Shown: positions 26,220 through 33,827 of the stretch, piece by piece
How the letters are laid out: the number at the start of each line of letters is the position of its first letter
Position numbering within the stretch: the stretch's first letter is position 1
NCBI RefSeq assembly: GCF_000582685.1
Contig: NZ_KK073765.1
Location: 24,459-88,458 of the forward strand
Origin: [Scytonema hofmanni] UTEX 2349
GTDB taxonomy: Bacteria; Cyanobacteriota; Cyanobacteriia; Cyanobacteriales; Nostocaceae
DNA: 64,000 nucleotides
Reading direction: 5' to 3'
Program-made: the position numbers and the translations under genes
The notes under the pieces: model-generated
Database searches by the model: none
Seen by the model: only the letters and a program-made list of their open reading frames with translations
Told to the model about the DNA's origin: nothing

Positions 26220-26894
26220 TCACTTAGGACACAGACGATAACCAACACCGTAGACAGTTTCGATAAAATCTTCTGAACTTCCTATCGCTCTCAGTTTCTT
26301 TCTTAAATTTGTAATGTGAGTTTTAACGGTTTCCTCTCCAGATAATTTATCAAACTCCCACAATTTATCTAAAATTGCCGAGCGAGTCAAAATTTGAGTA
26401 GGATTTTTCAAAAAACATTCCAATATCATGTATTCTTTATGTGTTAATGATAAAGGCTTATCTGCATAGGTGACATGACAATTACTAGGGTCTAGTTGTA
26501 GCTCACCATGAATTAAAATTAATTGGCGAGTTTCTGGACTCCTTCGAGATAAAGCTCGAATTCGTGCTGCTAATTCTTCTAGTTCAAATGGTTTAACTAA
26601 ATAATCATCTGCACCAGCATCAAGTCCAATTATTTTATCTGGGGTTGTATCTCGTGCTGTCAACATCAGAATAAAAGCATTACAATTAGAAGCACGTAGC
26701 CGTTTACAGAGAGTGATCCCATCTAAGCGCGGCAACATTAAATCTAATAAAATTAAATCATAATTACCTGCTTGGGCGTATTCCCAACCTTCAATTCCAT
26801 CACCAGCAATATCAACAGCATGATGTTGATGTTTTAGATCTTCGGCTAAGGGTTTAGCAATGCGATCGTCATCTTCAACTATTAAAATTCTCAT
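26220..26894 (-). CDS. OmpR-family response regulator (RppA-like), likely motif B binder
   Basis: 224 residues. Receiver domain with D8/D9/D10, phosphoacceptor D51 (LILLDLMLPRLDG), and LVKPFE (about 98-103). C-terminal winged helix (about 128-222: LTHKEYMILECFLKNP, VKTHITNLRKKL, GVGYRLCPK). OmpR-type regulators bind tandem sites one helical turn apart. Motif B has an 11-bp period and lies in front of this operon's first gene (27697), which is the argument for autoregulation. The cognate kinase is directly downstream. Confidence 0.88.
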   Translation of the reverse strand: MRILIVEDDDRIAKPLAEDLKHQHHAVDIAGDGIEGWEYAQAGNYDLILLDLMLPRLDGITLCKRLRASNCNAFILMLTARDTTPDKIIGLDAGADDYLVKPFELEELAARIRALSRRSPETRQLILIHGELQLDPSNCHVTYADKPLSLTHKEYMILECFLKNPTQILTRSAILDKLWEFDKLSGEETVKTHITNLRKKLRAIGSSEDFIETVYGVGYRLCPK

Positions 26895-26953
26895 ATTTCT
26901 ATACTATTTATTTTGTATTTAACAAAAAATAGTCATCTATCTGCTTAAAAGCA

Positions 26954-27697
26954 TCACTCAATTGGGTAACGCACTTTTTTCTCCTTTCGCACGGAAAAGA
27001 ATAGGACAACCGCCAGCAGGATAAAGGCGATCGCTGAAGCATAGCCCCTTGGCAGTGATAAACCGCCATCTTTTATCGGTTTGGTAAGAAAATCGCCGAA
27101 GGTAGCTCCAAAGGGTCGCGTGAAGATGAACGCGAGCCAGAATAGGAGAACATCGTTCAACTTTGTTACGTAGTGAAGGGCAATGACAACACCAATGACG
27201 CTGGCTGTTACCAATGCGCCCTGGATATAGCTCAGTCCTAAGTTGCTTGTCAGAAAATCACCAAAGGCCGTTCCCAAACTGTTGGAGAACACAATCGCCA
27301 GCCAATACGTTGTCTCTGCGTCTTTCCTCACGATTGGATAAACGCTCAAATCTCGATCCCGGTAATACCAGATGGCAAGAACGCTCAACAGACAGGCTAC
27401 CAGGATAAGCGATCCCATTGCGTAGCCCAGCCCCAAAGATCGATCCATCAGGTCTGAAACTTCAGTTCCGGCTGTGGTTGTCGCAATGATGGCCAACCAG
27501 TAAAGGGCTGGACGATATCTGTCGGATTGAATTTGAAAAAACAGGAAAATAGCCAGAATGGCAAAAGTTATGGCAAAGGCTACGTAATACCCCAGCCCAA
27601 GAGACATTGAGATGAAGTCACCTGCCGTCTCGCCCAGCGTCGTGGCAATGATCTTCATAATCCAAAAGAAAATTGTGACTTTTGCAACTTTGTTCAT
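26954..27697 (-). CDS. COG4705 (DUF347-repeat) membrane protein, copy 2
   Basis: 247 residues from ATG 27697, chosen because AGGAG precedes it and the paralogue starts the same way (MNKVAKVTIFFWIMKIIATT). Four DUF347 repeats: TTLGETAGDFIS, TTAGTEVSDLMD, NSLGTAFGDFLT and RPFGATFGDFLT. It is 59 bp upstream of the response regulator on the same strand, and so is probably the first gene of a three-gene operon. Base composition is more GC-rich than its neighbours, hinting at acquisition. Function unknown. Confidence 0.82.
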   Translation of the reverse strand: MNKVAKVTIFFWIMKIIATTLGETAGDFISMSLGLGYYVAFAITFAILAIFLFFQIQSDRYRPALYWLAIIATTTAGTEVSDLMDRSLGLGYAMGSLILVACLLSVLAIWYYRDRDLSVYPIVRKDAETTYWLAIVFSNSLGTAFGDFLTSNLGLSYIQGALVTASVIGVVIALHYVTKLNDVLLFWLAFIFTRPFGATFGDFLTKPIKDGGLSLPRGYASAIAFILLAVVLFFSVRKEKKVRYPIE

Positions 27698-27751
27698 TAT
27701 TGCTCCTATTTGCTGCTGGACTACCAACACGTTATCTGAACTTGCAGGTTC

Positions 27752-27787
27752 ATCGTAGAGAGAAAAAGTCAAGAACTTGGAAAGAGA
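27752..27787 (-). promoter_or_regulatory. Motif B promoter of the COG4705-regulator-kinase operon
   Basis: Minus strand: TCTTTCC-N4-TCTTGAC (box 27768-27787), TTGACT, 9 nt, TACGAT (27752-27757). The gene starts 71 bp from the box. Confidence 0.65.
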
Positions 27788-27806
27788 TAGCTGGCAATGA
27801 AGATTT

Positions 27807-29036
27807 TTACTCTTTACCTACTGATTTTCGTCTTCCGGCTTCAAATACCAGCAGTAATATGATCGCACTCAAAGCGAAAATACTTCCAGTGATGAAAGTT
27901 GCTTTTGGACTGATTGTTTGCCACAAAACACCTCCTAACAAGCTAGCTGGTAAAAGCGCTACACCAGTAGCCAAATTAATTAACCCAAAAGCAGTACCCC
28001 GCAGATTGGATGGAACTCTATCTGCTACCAGAGCTAACAATATGCCTTGACTCATGCCCTGATGCAGACCATACAGCGCAAATAGTCCCCACACCTGCCA
28101 AGGAGCATCAACAAATGCAAAACCTAAATATGCTAAAGCATACACACAAAATCCACCCACTAGCAGCCCCAATCTACCAATGCGGTCAGATAGCAATCCT
28201 AATGGATAAGCACTGAGAGAGTAAGCTATATTCATTACAACTAGAGTGAGTGGTATTAGTGAGGCGGATACTCCAGCTTGCTGTGCTTGGAGTAATAAAA
28301 AGGCATCGCTAGAGTTACCGAGATTAAATAGTAGTGCAACCGCAACTAGCACCCAGTAGCTTTTACCCAAACTTTGCAAAGCAGACCAATGTAGAGGATT
28401 ATTCTGCCTTTGATTATTTCTATTGTCAGGTTCGCGCACGCCAGTTGTTAAAAGAGCTACTGCTAAAATACCGGGAAGCACCGCTAACCAGAAAACTAGA
28501 CGAAAGTTCTGTCCTGAAAAAGACATCAAAATGAATGCAACTAGTGGCCCAGTGAATGCGCCGATGGTGTCTAAAGATTGCCGCAAACCGTAGGCAGCTC
28601 CACGATTAGCGCTATCGGTAACATCTGCTACTATTGCATCGCGGGGAGCTACACGAATTCCCTTGCCAACGCGATCGCCAAAACGAGCCATCAATACCCA
28701 AGCAGGACTAGTTGCCAATGCGAACAGAGGTTTAACTAAGGTAGATAATCCATAACCAACAACAGCTAATTTCTTACGCTGTCCTAAATAATCACTTAAG
28801 GCTCCTGAAAAAACTTTCAGTACAGAAGCAGTTGATTCTGCAATTCCCTCAATCCACCCAACTGTTAGCAAATTTGCTCCTAATGCCGAAACTAAAAATA
28901 ACGGCAACACCGAATGAATCATCTCGGAACTAATGTCAGTTAACAAGCTGACAAATCCCAAAACCCAGACATTACGGGGGATGGTTTGAAAAGTTTTTGT
29001 TGTCACTGCTGTTACCTTTGAGTTGATGACTGGCAA
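27807..29036 (-). CDS. MFS transporter
   Basis: 409 residues and twelve spans. N-terminal GFVSLLTDISSEMIHSVLPL, followed by loop 2-3 motif GALSDYLGQRKK, and PLGLLSDRIGRLG in the second half; this is the TDISSEM-type MFS subfamily of unknown substrate. A long GC-rich start is not seen; ATG 29036 is used. A motif A promoter lies 70 bp upstream, placing it with the metal-efflux genes. Confidence 0.82.
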   Translation of the reverse strand: MPVINSKVTAVTTKTFQTIPRNVWVLGFVSLLTDISSEMIHSVLPLFLVSALGANLLTVGWIEGIAESTASVLKVFSGALSDYLGQRKKLAVVGYGLSTLVKPLFALATSPAWVLMARFGDRVGKGIRVAPRDAIVADVTDSANRGAAYGLRQSLDTIGAFTGPLVAFILMSFSGQNFRLVFWLAVLPGILAVALLTTGVREPDNRNNQRQNNPLHWSALQSLGKSYWVLVAVALLFNLGNSSDAFLLLQAQQAGVSASLIPLTLVVMNIAYSLSAYPLGLLSDRIGRLGLLVGGFCVYALAYLGFAFVDAPWQVWGLFALYGLHQGMSQGILLALVADRVPSNLRGTAFGLINLATGVALLPASLLGGVLWQTISPKATFITGSIFALSAIILLLVFEAGRRKSVGKE

Positions 29037-29086
29037 TTCGGTGCTAAGAGAAAGCTGTAATTGTCAAATCACAGTTAATTGCATTT

Positions 29087-29124
29087 ATTATCATCACACT
29101 TGACGATGAAATCAGAATGAAATT
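29087..29124 (-). promoter_or_regulatory. Motif A promoter of the MFS gene
   Basis: Minus strand: TTTCAT-N5-TTTCAT (box 29106-29124), 7 nt, TGT, GATGAT. Confidence 0.65.
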
Positions 29125-29160
29125 CTATCGACTTCGAGAAACCTCAATTTGGAGCAATTT

Positions 29161-29505
29161 TTACGGTTGGCGTAGTGCTTGTAGTTGTTCTAATTGTTGT
29201 GTTTGTTCTTGCAGCCGAATAGCAAGGCGATCGCACACTAACTCACATAGCTCAAAAATTATCGGGTCAGTAATTTGGTAAAAAACACTGATTCCTTGTG
29301 GTTGACGAGTGACTATACCCGCTTGCATCAATACTTTCAAATGTTTGGAAACGTTTGCTTGTCCCAGTCCGGTTTCTTGGATGATTTCTGTCACGTTTTT
29401 CGCTTCTGACTTGAGACAACACAAAACTTGCAGCCGACTTACTTCTGACAAGACTTTAAAGTATTCAGCAACGGGAGCAAGAGCTTGAGGTGAAGATTTT
29501 AACAT
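29161..29505 (-). CDS. ArsR/SmtB-family repressor (BigR-like)
   Basis: 114 residues; winged helix with VTEIIQETGLGQANVSKHLK (recognition helix about 48-58) and wing region RQPQGISVFYQI. Cysteines C29, C30, C87 and C91 could form a thiol switch or a metal site; the neighbours (BLH, metallo-hydrolase) match sulfide- or persulfide-sensing BigR/SqrR operons. It is divergent from BLH with a 15-bp perfect inverted repeat in between, the likely operator for both. Confidence 0.82.
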   Translation of the reverse strand: MLKSSPQALAPVAEYFKVLSEVSRLQVLCCLKSEAKNVTEIIQETGLGQANVSKHLKVLMQAGIVTRQPQGISVFYQITDPIIFELCELVCDRLAIRLQEQTQQLEQLQALRQP

Positions 29506-29538
29506 ACAGACTTAAATATTACATCTTCTTATATGTAG

Positions 29539-29574
29539 TTACTACCATATTACCAGATAGTAATATGGTAGTAA
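29539..29574. promoter_or_regulatory. ArsR operator, long perfect palindrome
   Basis: TTACTACCATATTAC (29539-29553) and its exact complement (29560-29574) with a 6-bp spacer, centred between the divergent arsR (29505) and blh (29596) starts. Confidence 0.78.
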
Positions 29575-29595
29575 GGGTTAAGAGATAAAACAGCA

Positions 29596-30045
29596 ATGGA
29601 AAACGTCAAAAAGATTAACAATGAATTAACAGTAGCAGGACAGGTGACATCAGAGCAGTTACAGCAGGCGGTGAATGAAGGTTATAAATCTGTACTCAAT
29701 CTGCGATCGCCTGATGAACAAGGTTTTATCAGCAATGAACAGCAACAAGCACAAGCTTTAGGGCTGCACTACGTCAACATTCCTGTCAAACCAAACGAGA
29801 TCAGCGATGAACTGACGACAGAGGTACTCAAGCAAATCGATGACCTACCTAAACCCGCCTTAATTCATTGTGCCAGTACCATGCGTGCGGGTTTAATGGC
29901 ATTTATGAACGTAGCGACGCGACAAGGAATGACACCAGAGCAAGTATTTGAGAAAGCTGCTGCGGCTGGCTTCGACTGTAATGCTAATCCGCAGATGAAG
30001 CAGTTCCTTGAACATTATGTTTCAACTCACTCCCAAACAAATTGA
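29596..30045 (+). CDS. blh: BLH / DUF442 beta-lactamase hydrolase-like phosphatase-fold protein
   Basis: 149 residues. DUF442 fold (VAGQVTSEQLQQAVNEGYKS, VLNLRSPDEQGF) with the cysteine phosphatase-like loop HCASTMRAG (Cys about 92, CX5R). BLH proteins work with persulfide dioxygenases in sulfide detoxification and are controlled by BigR-type ArsR proteins, as arranged here. Overlaps the region upstream of the metallo-hydrolase (30 bp gap to ATG 30075), so the two are one operon. Confidence 0.82.
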   Translation: MENVKKINNELTVAGQVTSEQLQQAVNEGYKSVLNLRSPDEQGFISNEQQQAQALGLHYVNIPVKPNEISDELTTEVLKQIDDLPKPALIHCASTMRAGLMAFMNVATRQGMTPEQVFEKAAAAGFDCNANPQMKQFLEHYVSTHSQTN

Positions 30046-30074
30046 GGTTTCCTATTGTCGCAGGACAAAACACT

Positions 30075-30668
30075 ATGTTATTCAGACAATTATTTGACAA
30101 AGAAACCAGCACTTACACTTATCTACTTGCAGATCAACAGACTCAAGAAGCTATTTTGGTAGATCCGGTGCTGGAGCAAGTCGAACGTGATTTGAAAGTA
30201 CTTACAGAATTAGGGTTATCTCTGCGTTACTGCTTAGAAACCCACATTCATGCAGACCATATTACAGGTACAGCCAAATTGCGAGAAATAACTGGTTGTT
30301 TGGGGATTGTTCCCGACAAAGCGAAAGCCAGTTGTGCGGATCGGTACATTAAAGATGGAGAAATTCTCAAATTGGCAAGTATGACAATTGAAGCGATCGC
30401 CACACCAGGTCATACAGATAGCCACATGACGTATTTAGTTAATCAAGATCGAGTTTTAACTGGAGATGCCTTGTTTATTCGTGGCTGTGGACGAACCGAC
30501 TTTCAAAATGGTGATGCGGGAACTTTGTTTGACTCAGTGACACAAAAACTATTTACTTTATCAGATGAAACTTTGGTATATCCTGGGCATGACTATCGTG
30601 GACAGACAGTATCTACCATTGGCGAAGAAAAACGCTGGAATCCCAGATTTGTCATACATTGGATCTAG
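30075..30668 (+). CDS. Metallo-beta-lactamase-fold hydrolase (persulfide dioxygenase type)
   Basis: 197 residues from ATG 30075 (AGGA site; the TTG at 30042 is rejected). Metal ligands are visible: THIHADHITG (HxHxDH), PGHTDSHM, GDALFIRGCGRTDF and YPGHDY. The GRTDFQNGD segment is typical of ETHE1-like persulfide dioxygenases. The protein ends abruptly after EEKRWNPRF with VIHWI, while relatives go on for about 30 residues (MNNLNLPxP region). So the 3' end has probably been replaced, though all metal ligands remain. Confidence 0.8.
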   Translation: MLFRQLFDKETSTYTYLLADQQTQEAILVDPVLEQVERDLKVLTELGLSLRYCLETHIHADHITGTAKLREITGCLGIVPDKAKASCADRYIKDGEILKLASMTIEAIATPGHTDSHMTYLVNQDRVLTGDALFIRGCGRTDFQNGDAGTLFDSVTQKLFTLSDETLVYPGHDYRGQTVSTIGEEKRWNPRFVIHWI

Positions 30669-30731
30669 TTAACAGTTAACGTTGTCCAAAACCAGACTCA
30701 GAGCGTGTTGCAAATTTTCGGACGAGTCTAG

Positions 30732-31075
30732 TAGACATCTCCAAAAAATAATTAAACTCTGATAAAATAATATAAAAGGGTGTTTTACCGGAGTACTTAT
30801 CATGAATAGCTTATTAGAGTATATTGAGAATAAGCCTCAAGAAGCACAACGTTTACTAGGTTTGAGATATGAACAACTAAAGCAGCTTTTAGAAAAAGCG
30901 ATAGAATTACATAATCAAAAATTGGAATTGGCTGAGTCTAAAAAAGTGAGAATTATTCTCGGCGGAGGTGGGCGCAAACCAAAATTGTCTACACAGCGAA
31001 GCTATGTTTGCCGTCAGGCGATCGCTTTTTACAAAGTAGTGATAGTAGGGACTTGACTATTTTCGGAGATGTCTA
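30732..31075 (+). mobile_element. Internally deleted IS (MITE-like) with a transposase N-terminus
   Basis: Ends TAGACATCTCCAAAAAATA (30732-30750) and its near-complement TATTTTCGGAGATGTCTA (31058-31075). It holds one short ORF at 30802-31056: MNSLLEYIENKPQEAQRLLG, YEQLKQLLEKAIELHN and the GGGGRKPKLS motif of an IS5-type transposase helix-turn-helix, after which the sequence is unrelated. So the element has lost its catalytic part. The same end sequence occurs alone at 43599-43616. Confidence 0.65.
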
Positions 31076-31253
31076 GCGGTTACGAATGCCCCACGTCTGC
31101 GTAACTTCAAAGCCAAAGCGATCATATACTGTATTTTACTGATGAAGAATCTTTTGTAAATTTTGTGGAATAGACAAGTGAAAAACTTTATATACCTTGG
31201 CTTGTTTAAGGCGAACATATTTTACTCAAGAACTGTATGTACTAACTACAATT

Positions 31254-31291
31254 ATTAGTTTGACAGGTATTGATAAAATCTAGATAAAATT
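31254..31291 (-). promoter_or_regulatory. Motif A-like promoter (TTTTAT half-sites), orphan
   Basis: Minus strand: TTTTAT-N5-TTTTAT (box 31273-31291), 7 nt, TGT, CAAACT. The only ORF downstream (about 31218-31060, MFALNKPRYIKFFTC and on) runs into the IS end and has no ribosome-binding site. No other gene is seen in 31076-31319. Confidence 0.4.
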
Positions 31292-31319
31292 TTTCGTGTT
31301 TACCGTCCAAATCCCAAAA

Positions 31320-31799
31320 TTAAAATGTCTGGAACTGAGCTTGTCCAATGGGAATCTCAATATCACTCCCAACAACTCTAACGGAAAGGTTATAAATTGA
31401 ATCAGAACCACTTGTTGGTTGTTGCACTTTATTGAGTGAAATCAATAGTTTCTTTGTAGTTGCGAAAGTGACTGTTTCCGGAAAACTTAAAGTAATTCTC
31501 CTGTCATTTACCAAAACATTGATGTTTAGCTTTTGACCATTATCATTAAGTACATCAATGTCACTGCTTACCGCTACAGTGTAAGGTGCATCGATAATTA
31601 ACTGAGAAAGAGGCTTACCATTCTTAGGAACGTGGAGTCTGAAAGTATGTTTAACAAATCGCTGATTTGAGGGTAATTGAAAAAGATTATCAATTTTATC
31701 AACCCTGTTATTGTCTGTTTTTGCTGTTGCATTACCAGCGACAATTGTAACTGTAGATGCTACACTAAACACAGTTAGGTAAATTATTTTTTTCTTCAT
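31320..31799 (-). CDS. DUF2808 periplasmic protein, copy 1
   Basis: 159 residues. Signal peptide ending near NATA (25). The DUF2808 body has FRLHVPKNGKPLSQLIIDAP and SLRV-type beta-strands through VVGSDIEIPIGQAQFQTF. A cyanobacterial periplasmic family of unknown function. About 40% similar by eye to copy 2 at 34538. Own motif A promoter 104 bp upstream, whose -10 surroundings (CTGCCAAAAT) match those of copy 2, so gene and promoter were duplicated together. Confidence 0.8.
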   Translation of the reverse strand: MKKKIIYLTVFSVASTVTIVAGNATAKTDNNRVDKIDNLFQLPSNQRFVKHTFRLHVPKNGKPLSQLIIDAPYTVAVSSDIDVLNDNGQKLNINVLVNDRRITLSFPETVTFATTKKLLISLNKVQQPTSGSDSIYNLSVRVVGSDIEIPIGQAQFQTF

Positions 31800-31883
31800 C
31801 TTAACCTTTTAATTTTTAAGCTATCTCAATAAGAAAGGCTAGGTAGATTGCGAATTCATCGGGAGGGAATCAAGCTTTATTTA

Positions 31884-31921
31884 ACAATTTTGGCAGGTTA
31901 CGATGAAATTTGGGTGAAATT
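31884..31921 (-). promoter_or_regulatory. Motif A promoter of DUF2808 copy 1
   Basis: Minus strand: TTTCAC-N5-TTTCAT (box 31903-31921), 7 nt, TGC, CAAAAT. Confidence 0.65.
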
Positions 31922-31946
31922 TTGCCAGTTTGATAAAATTATTTAT

Positions 31947-32048
31947 TCATGTTACGATAGGTAGCCACGGTTGGAGAGTTGCGGTTGAGATAGCGAAAAA
32001 TCCAATATTTGAAATTAGCAGAGTTTTAGTGTGAGTTTTAAAAAGCAT
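31947..32048 (-). CDS. Candidate 33-residue membrane/secreted peptide
   Basis: MLFKTHTKTLLISNIGFFAI, ending TLQPWLPIVT. A strong GGAGG lies 6 nt before ATG 32048, and a motif A-like promoter lies about 80 bp upstream (32108-32145), the normal distance. One hydrophobic helix follows a basic start. No homologue recognised. Either a small protein of the metal regulon or a truncated signal peptide. Confidence 0.42.
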   Translation of the reverse strand: MLFKTHTKTLLISNIGFFAISTATLQPWLPIVT

Positions 32049-32107
32049 GATAAGCCTCCTGTTTAGCGTTTTGCAGAACAGGTTCAAGTTATATTTATCT
32101 ACCTATA

Positions 32108-32145
32108 ATCAGTTTTACATATAGTTATAAAATTAAGATAAAATT
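32108..32145 (-). promoter_or_regulatory. Motif A-like promoter (TTTTAT half-sites) of the small ORF
   Basis: Minus strand: TTTTAT-N5-TTTTAT (box 32127-32145), 7 nt, TGT, AAAACT. Both half-sites carry the same C-to-T change. Confidence 0.45.
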
Positions 32146-32413
32146 TGAAAATTGCTATTACACATTCATCCATAAATCAGTCTTAACAATGTTAAGATTA
32201 CGGTTTATCTGTTGCGATAGTTTATATTTTATAGGTTGGTAAAAATAGTCATAAAATGAACTTCACCCTTTTGAGTATTTTTCATAACATGAGCATAAAT
32301 GTAGTCTGCTTCTGTCAAGGGTGATGACTGTTTGAGGAGAACTAAATGCCCTCTTTCTCATAAATATGCTTGTAAATATTAAACTAGTACTGAGTAGTAA
32401 TAAATCCCTTAAT

Positions 32414-32451
32414 ACGACTTTACTTTAAGCAAATAAAATTAGGATGAAATT
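32414..32451 (-). promoter_or_regulatory. Motif A-like promoter at the 3' end of the kinase gene
   Basis: Minus strand: TTTCAT-N5-TTTTAT (box 32433-32451), 7 nt, AAG, TAAAGT; it overlaps the kinase stop codon (32439). Downstream, 32370-32240 reads as an open fragment (LVLLKQSSPLTEADYIYAHV, NTQKGEVHFMTIFTNL) without a start, perhaps the remains of a lost gene. Confidence 0.4.
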
Positions 32452-33827
32452 TCTGAAATTGGCGTTCTTATCGTAGGTAAACGAACAATAAAGGTAGTAC
32501 CTTTATTTAGTTGACTTTGTACCTCTATACTACCCTGGTGCGTTTGGACAATTGCTTGCGCGATCGCTAAACCTAACCCCGAACCACCAGTGCTGCGAGA
32601 GCGATCGCTATGTACGCGATAAAATCGGTCAAAAATCCGCTTTACATCTGGTGCTGCTATCCCGATACCTGTATCTTGAACTTCAATCACCGCATTACCA
32701 TTGATGCGTTTGAGGATAACGTTTATATAGCCACCTGTGGGAGTGTATTGAATCGCATTCGCAATTAAATTAGTAAGTACGCGCAAAAGTTGGTCTTCAT
32801 CCCCCATCACATACAAGGGTTGATGATACTCCATTAAAGATGTCAGTTGTAAGTTTGCAGCACTAGCTAAAGCAGAAAATTCTTCAATTAGGTCATTAAC
32901 TAAAACATTCAGACAGCAAAGTTCTTTTTGTGTCGCGAGCGTTTTTTGCTCTAACCGAGATAGCAGCAATAAATCTTGAACTAGTTCAGCAAGTCGATTA
33001 TTTTGTCGTTTAATAGATGCTAGAGTATCTCGCGCTTCTTGTTCAGAGAGATACTCCATATCAAGCATAGTTTCTACTGTAGCATTAACTGCTGCCAGTG
33101 GTGTGCGTAATTCATGGGAAACATCAGAAGTAAACTGTTGCATTTGTTTATACGACCTATCAATTGGTCGTATCGCTAACCCTGCTAACCACCAACTCGA
33201 ACCACCAACTAAAAGTATTGAAATTGGCAATCCCAATCCGACAATCAATTTTAAACTAGCAAGACGATTATCCAATTCTTTGAGACTGCGACCTACTTGT
33301 ATATAACCCCAAATTTGATGATCTTGAGTATGTAGTGCTAAAGACTTTTGACTGTAGCGATCGCCTTGTTTATCTTTAACTGTTTGCCATACATTTGTTC
33401 GCACAATTGGCGGTAATTCGTCGGGACGAAAACCAGCAGCAGCAATTAACTTTCCTGAAGTATTAACGAAACGAATGTAATATAGTTTATCTTTATAAAC
33501 ATTACTAAAAATACCGTGTTCACGATGAAAAGATTGATAATGACTGGGTTTTGTTTGCTTAAGACAGTCAGAGTTAGTCAAACAAAGGTTGGGTATAACC
33601 AACTTAAAAACAGGTTCCACACGACTAGGTTGTTTTAAACTTGGTTCAATTACATTTTGCAATGTACCAGTCACAGATTCCAGTTCTCGGTCGATAGAAA
33701 CTAAGTAAGCTCGAATCATCACCTGGTAAACAACTAAACCGCAGAGAATGAGAATTAAGCCCATAACTGCTGCATACCAAGCTGCTAGTCGCCAACGAGT
33801 TTTATTAAATAATTTAATCTGCATCAT
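32439..33827 (-). CDS. Sensor histidine kinase (CopS-like)
   Basis: 462 residues. Span at 14-35, a large periplasmic domain (about 36-195) with a Cys/His-rich stretch (CLTNSDCLKQTKPSHYQSFH), second span (VGLGLPISILLVGGSSWWLA), HisKA with FTSDVSHELRTPLAAVNATV (phosphoacceptor His), N box NLIANAIQYTP, G boxes DTGIGIAAPDVK and GGSGLGLAIAQ. The Cys/His stretch could bind copper; that is inference. Overlaps the regulator gene by 14 bp. Resembles CopS/NrsS/RppB of cyanobacteria. Confidence 0.86.
   Translation of the reverse strand: MMQIKLFNKTRWRLAAWYAAVMGLILILCGLVVYQVMIRAYLVSIDRELESVTGTLQNVIEPSLKQPSRVEPVFKLVIPNLCLTNSDCLKQTKPSHYQSFHREHGIFSNVYKDKLYYIRFVNTSGKLIAAAGFRPDELPPIVRTNVWQTVKDKQGDRYSQKSLALHTQDHQIWGYIQVGRSLKELDNRLASLKLIVGLGLPISILLVGGSSWWLAGLAIRPIDRSYKQMQQFTSDVSHELRTPLAAVNATVETMLDMEYLSEQEARDTLASIKRQNNRLAELVQDLLLLSRLEQKTLATQKELCCLNVLVNDLIEEFSALASAANLQLTSLMEYHQPLYVMGDEDQLLRVLTNLIANAIQYTPTGGYINVILKRINGNAVIEVQDTGIGIAAPDVKRIFDRFYRVHSDRSRSTGGSGLGLAIAQAIVQTHQGSIEVQSQLNKGTTFIVRLPTIRTPISEISS

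Noticed and set aside
31060..31220. Minus-strand ORF MFALNKPRYIKFFTC after an orphan motif A-like site
   Set aside because: Runs into an IS end, no ribosome-binding site, composition not convincing.
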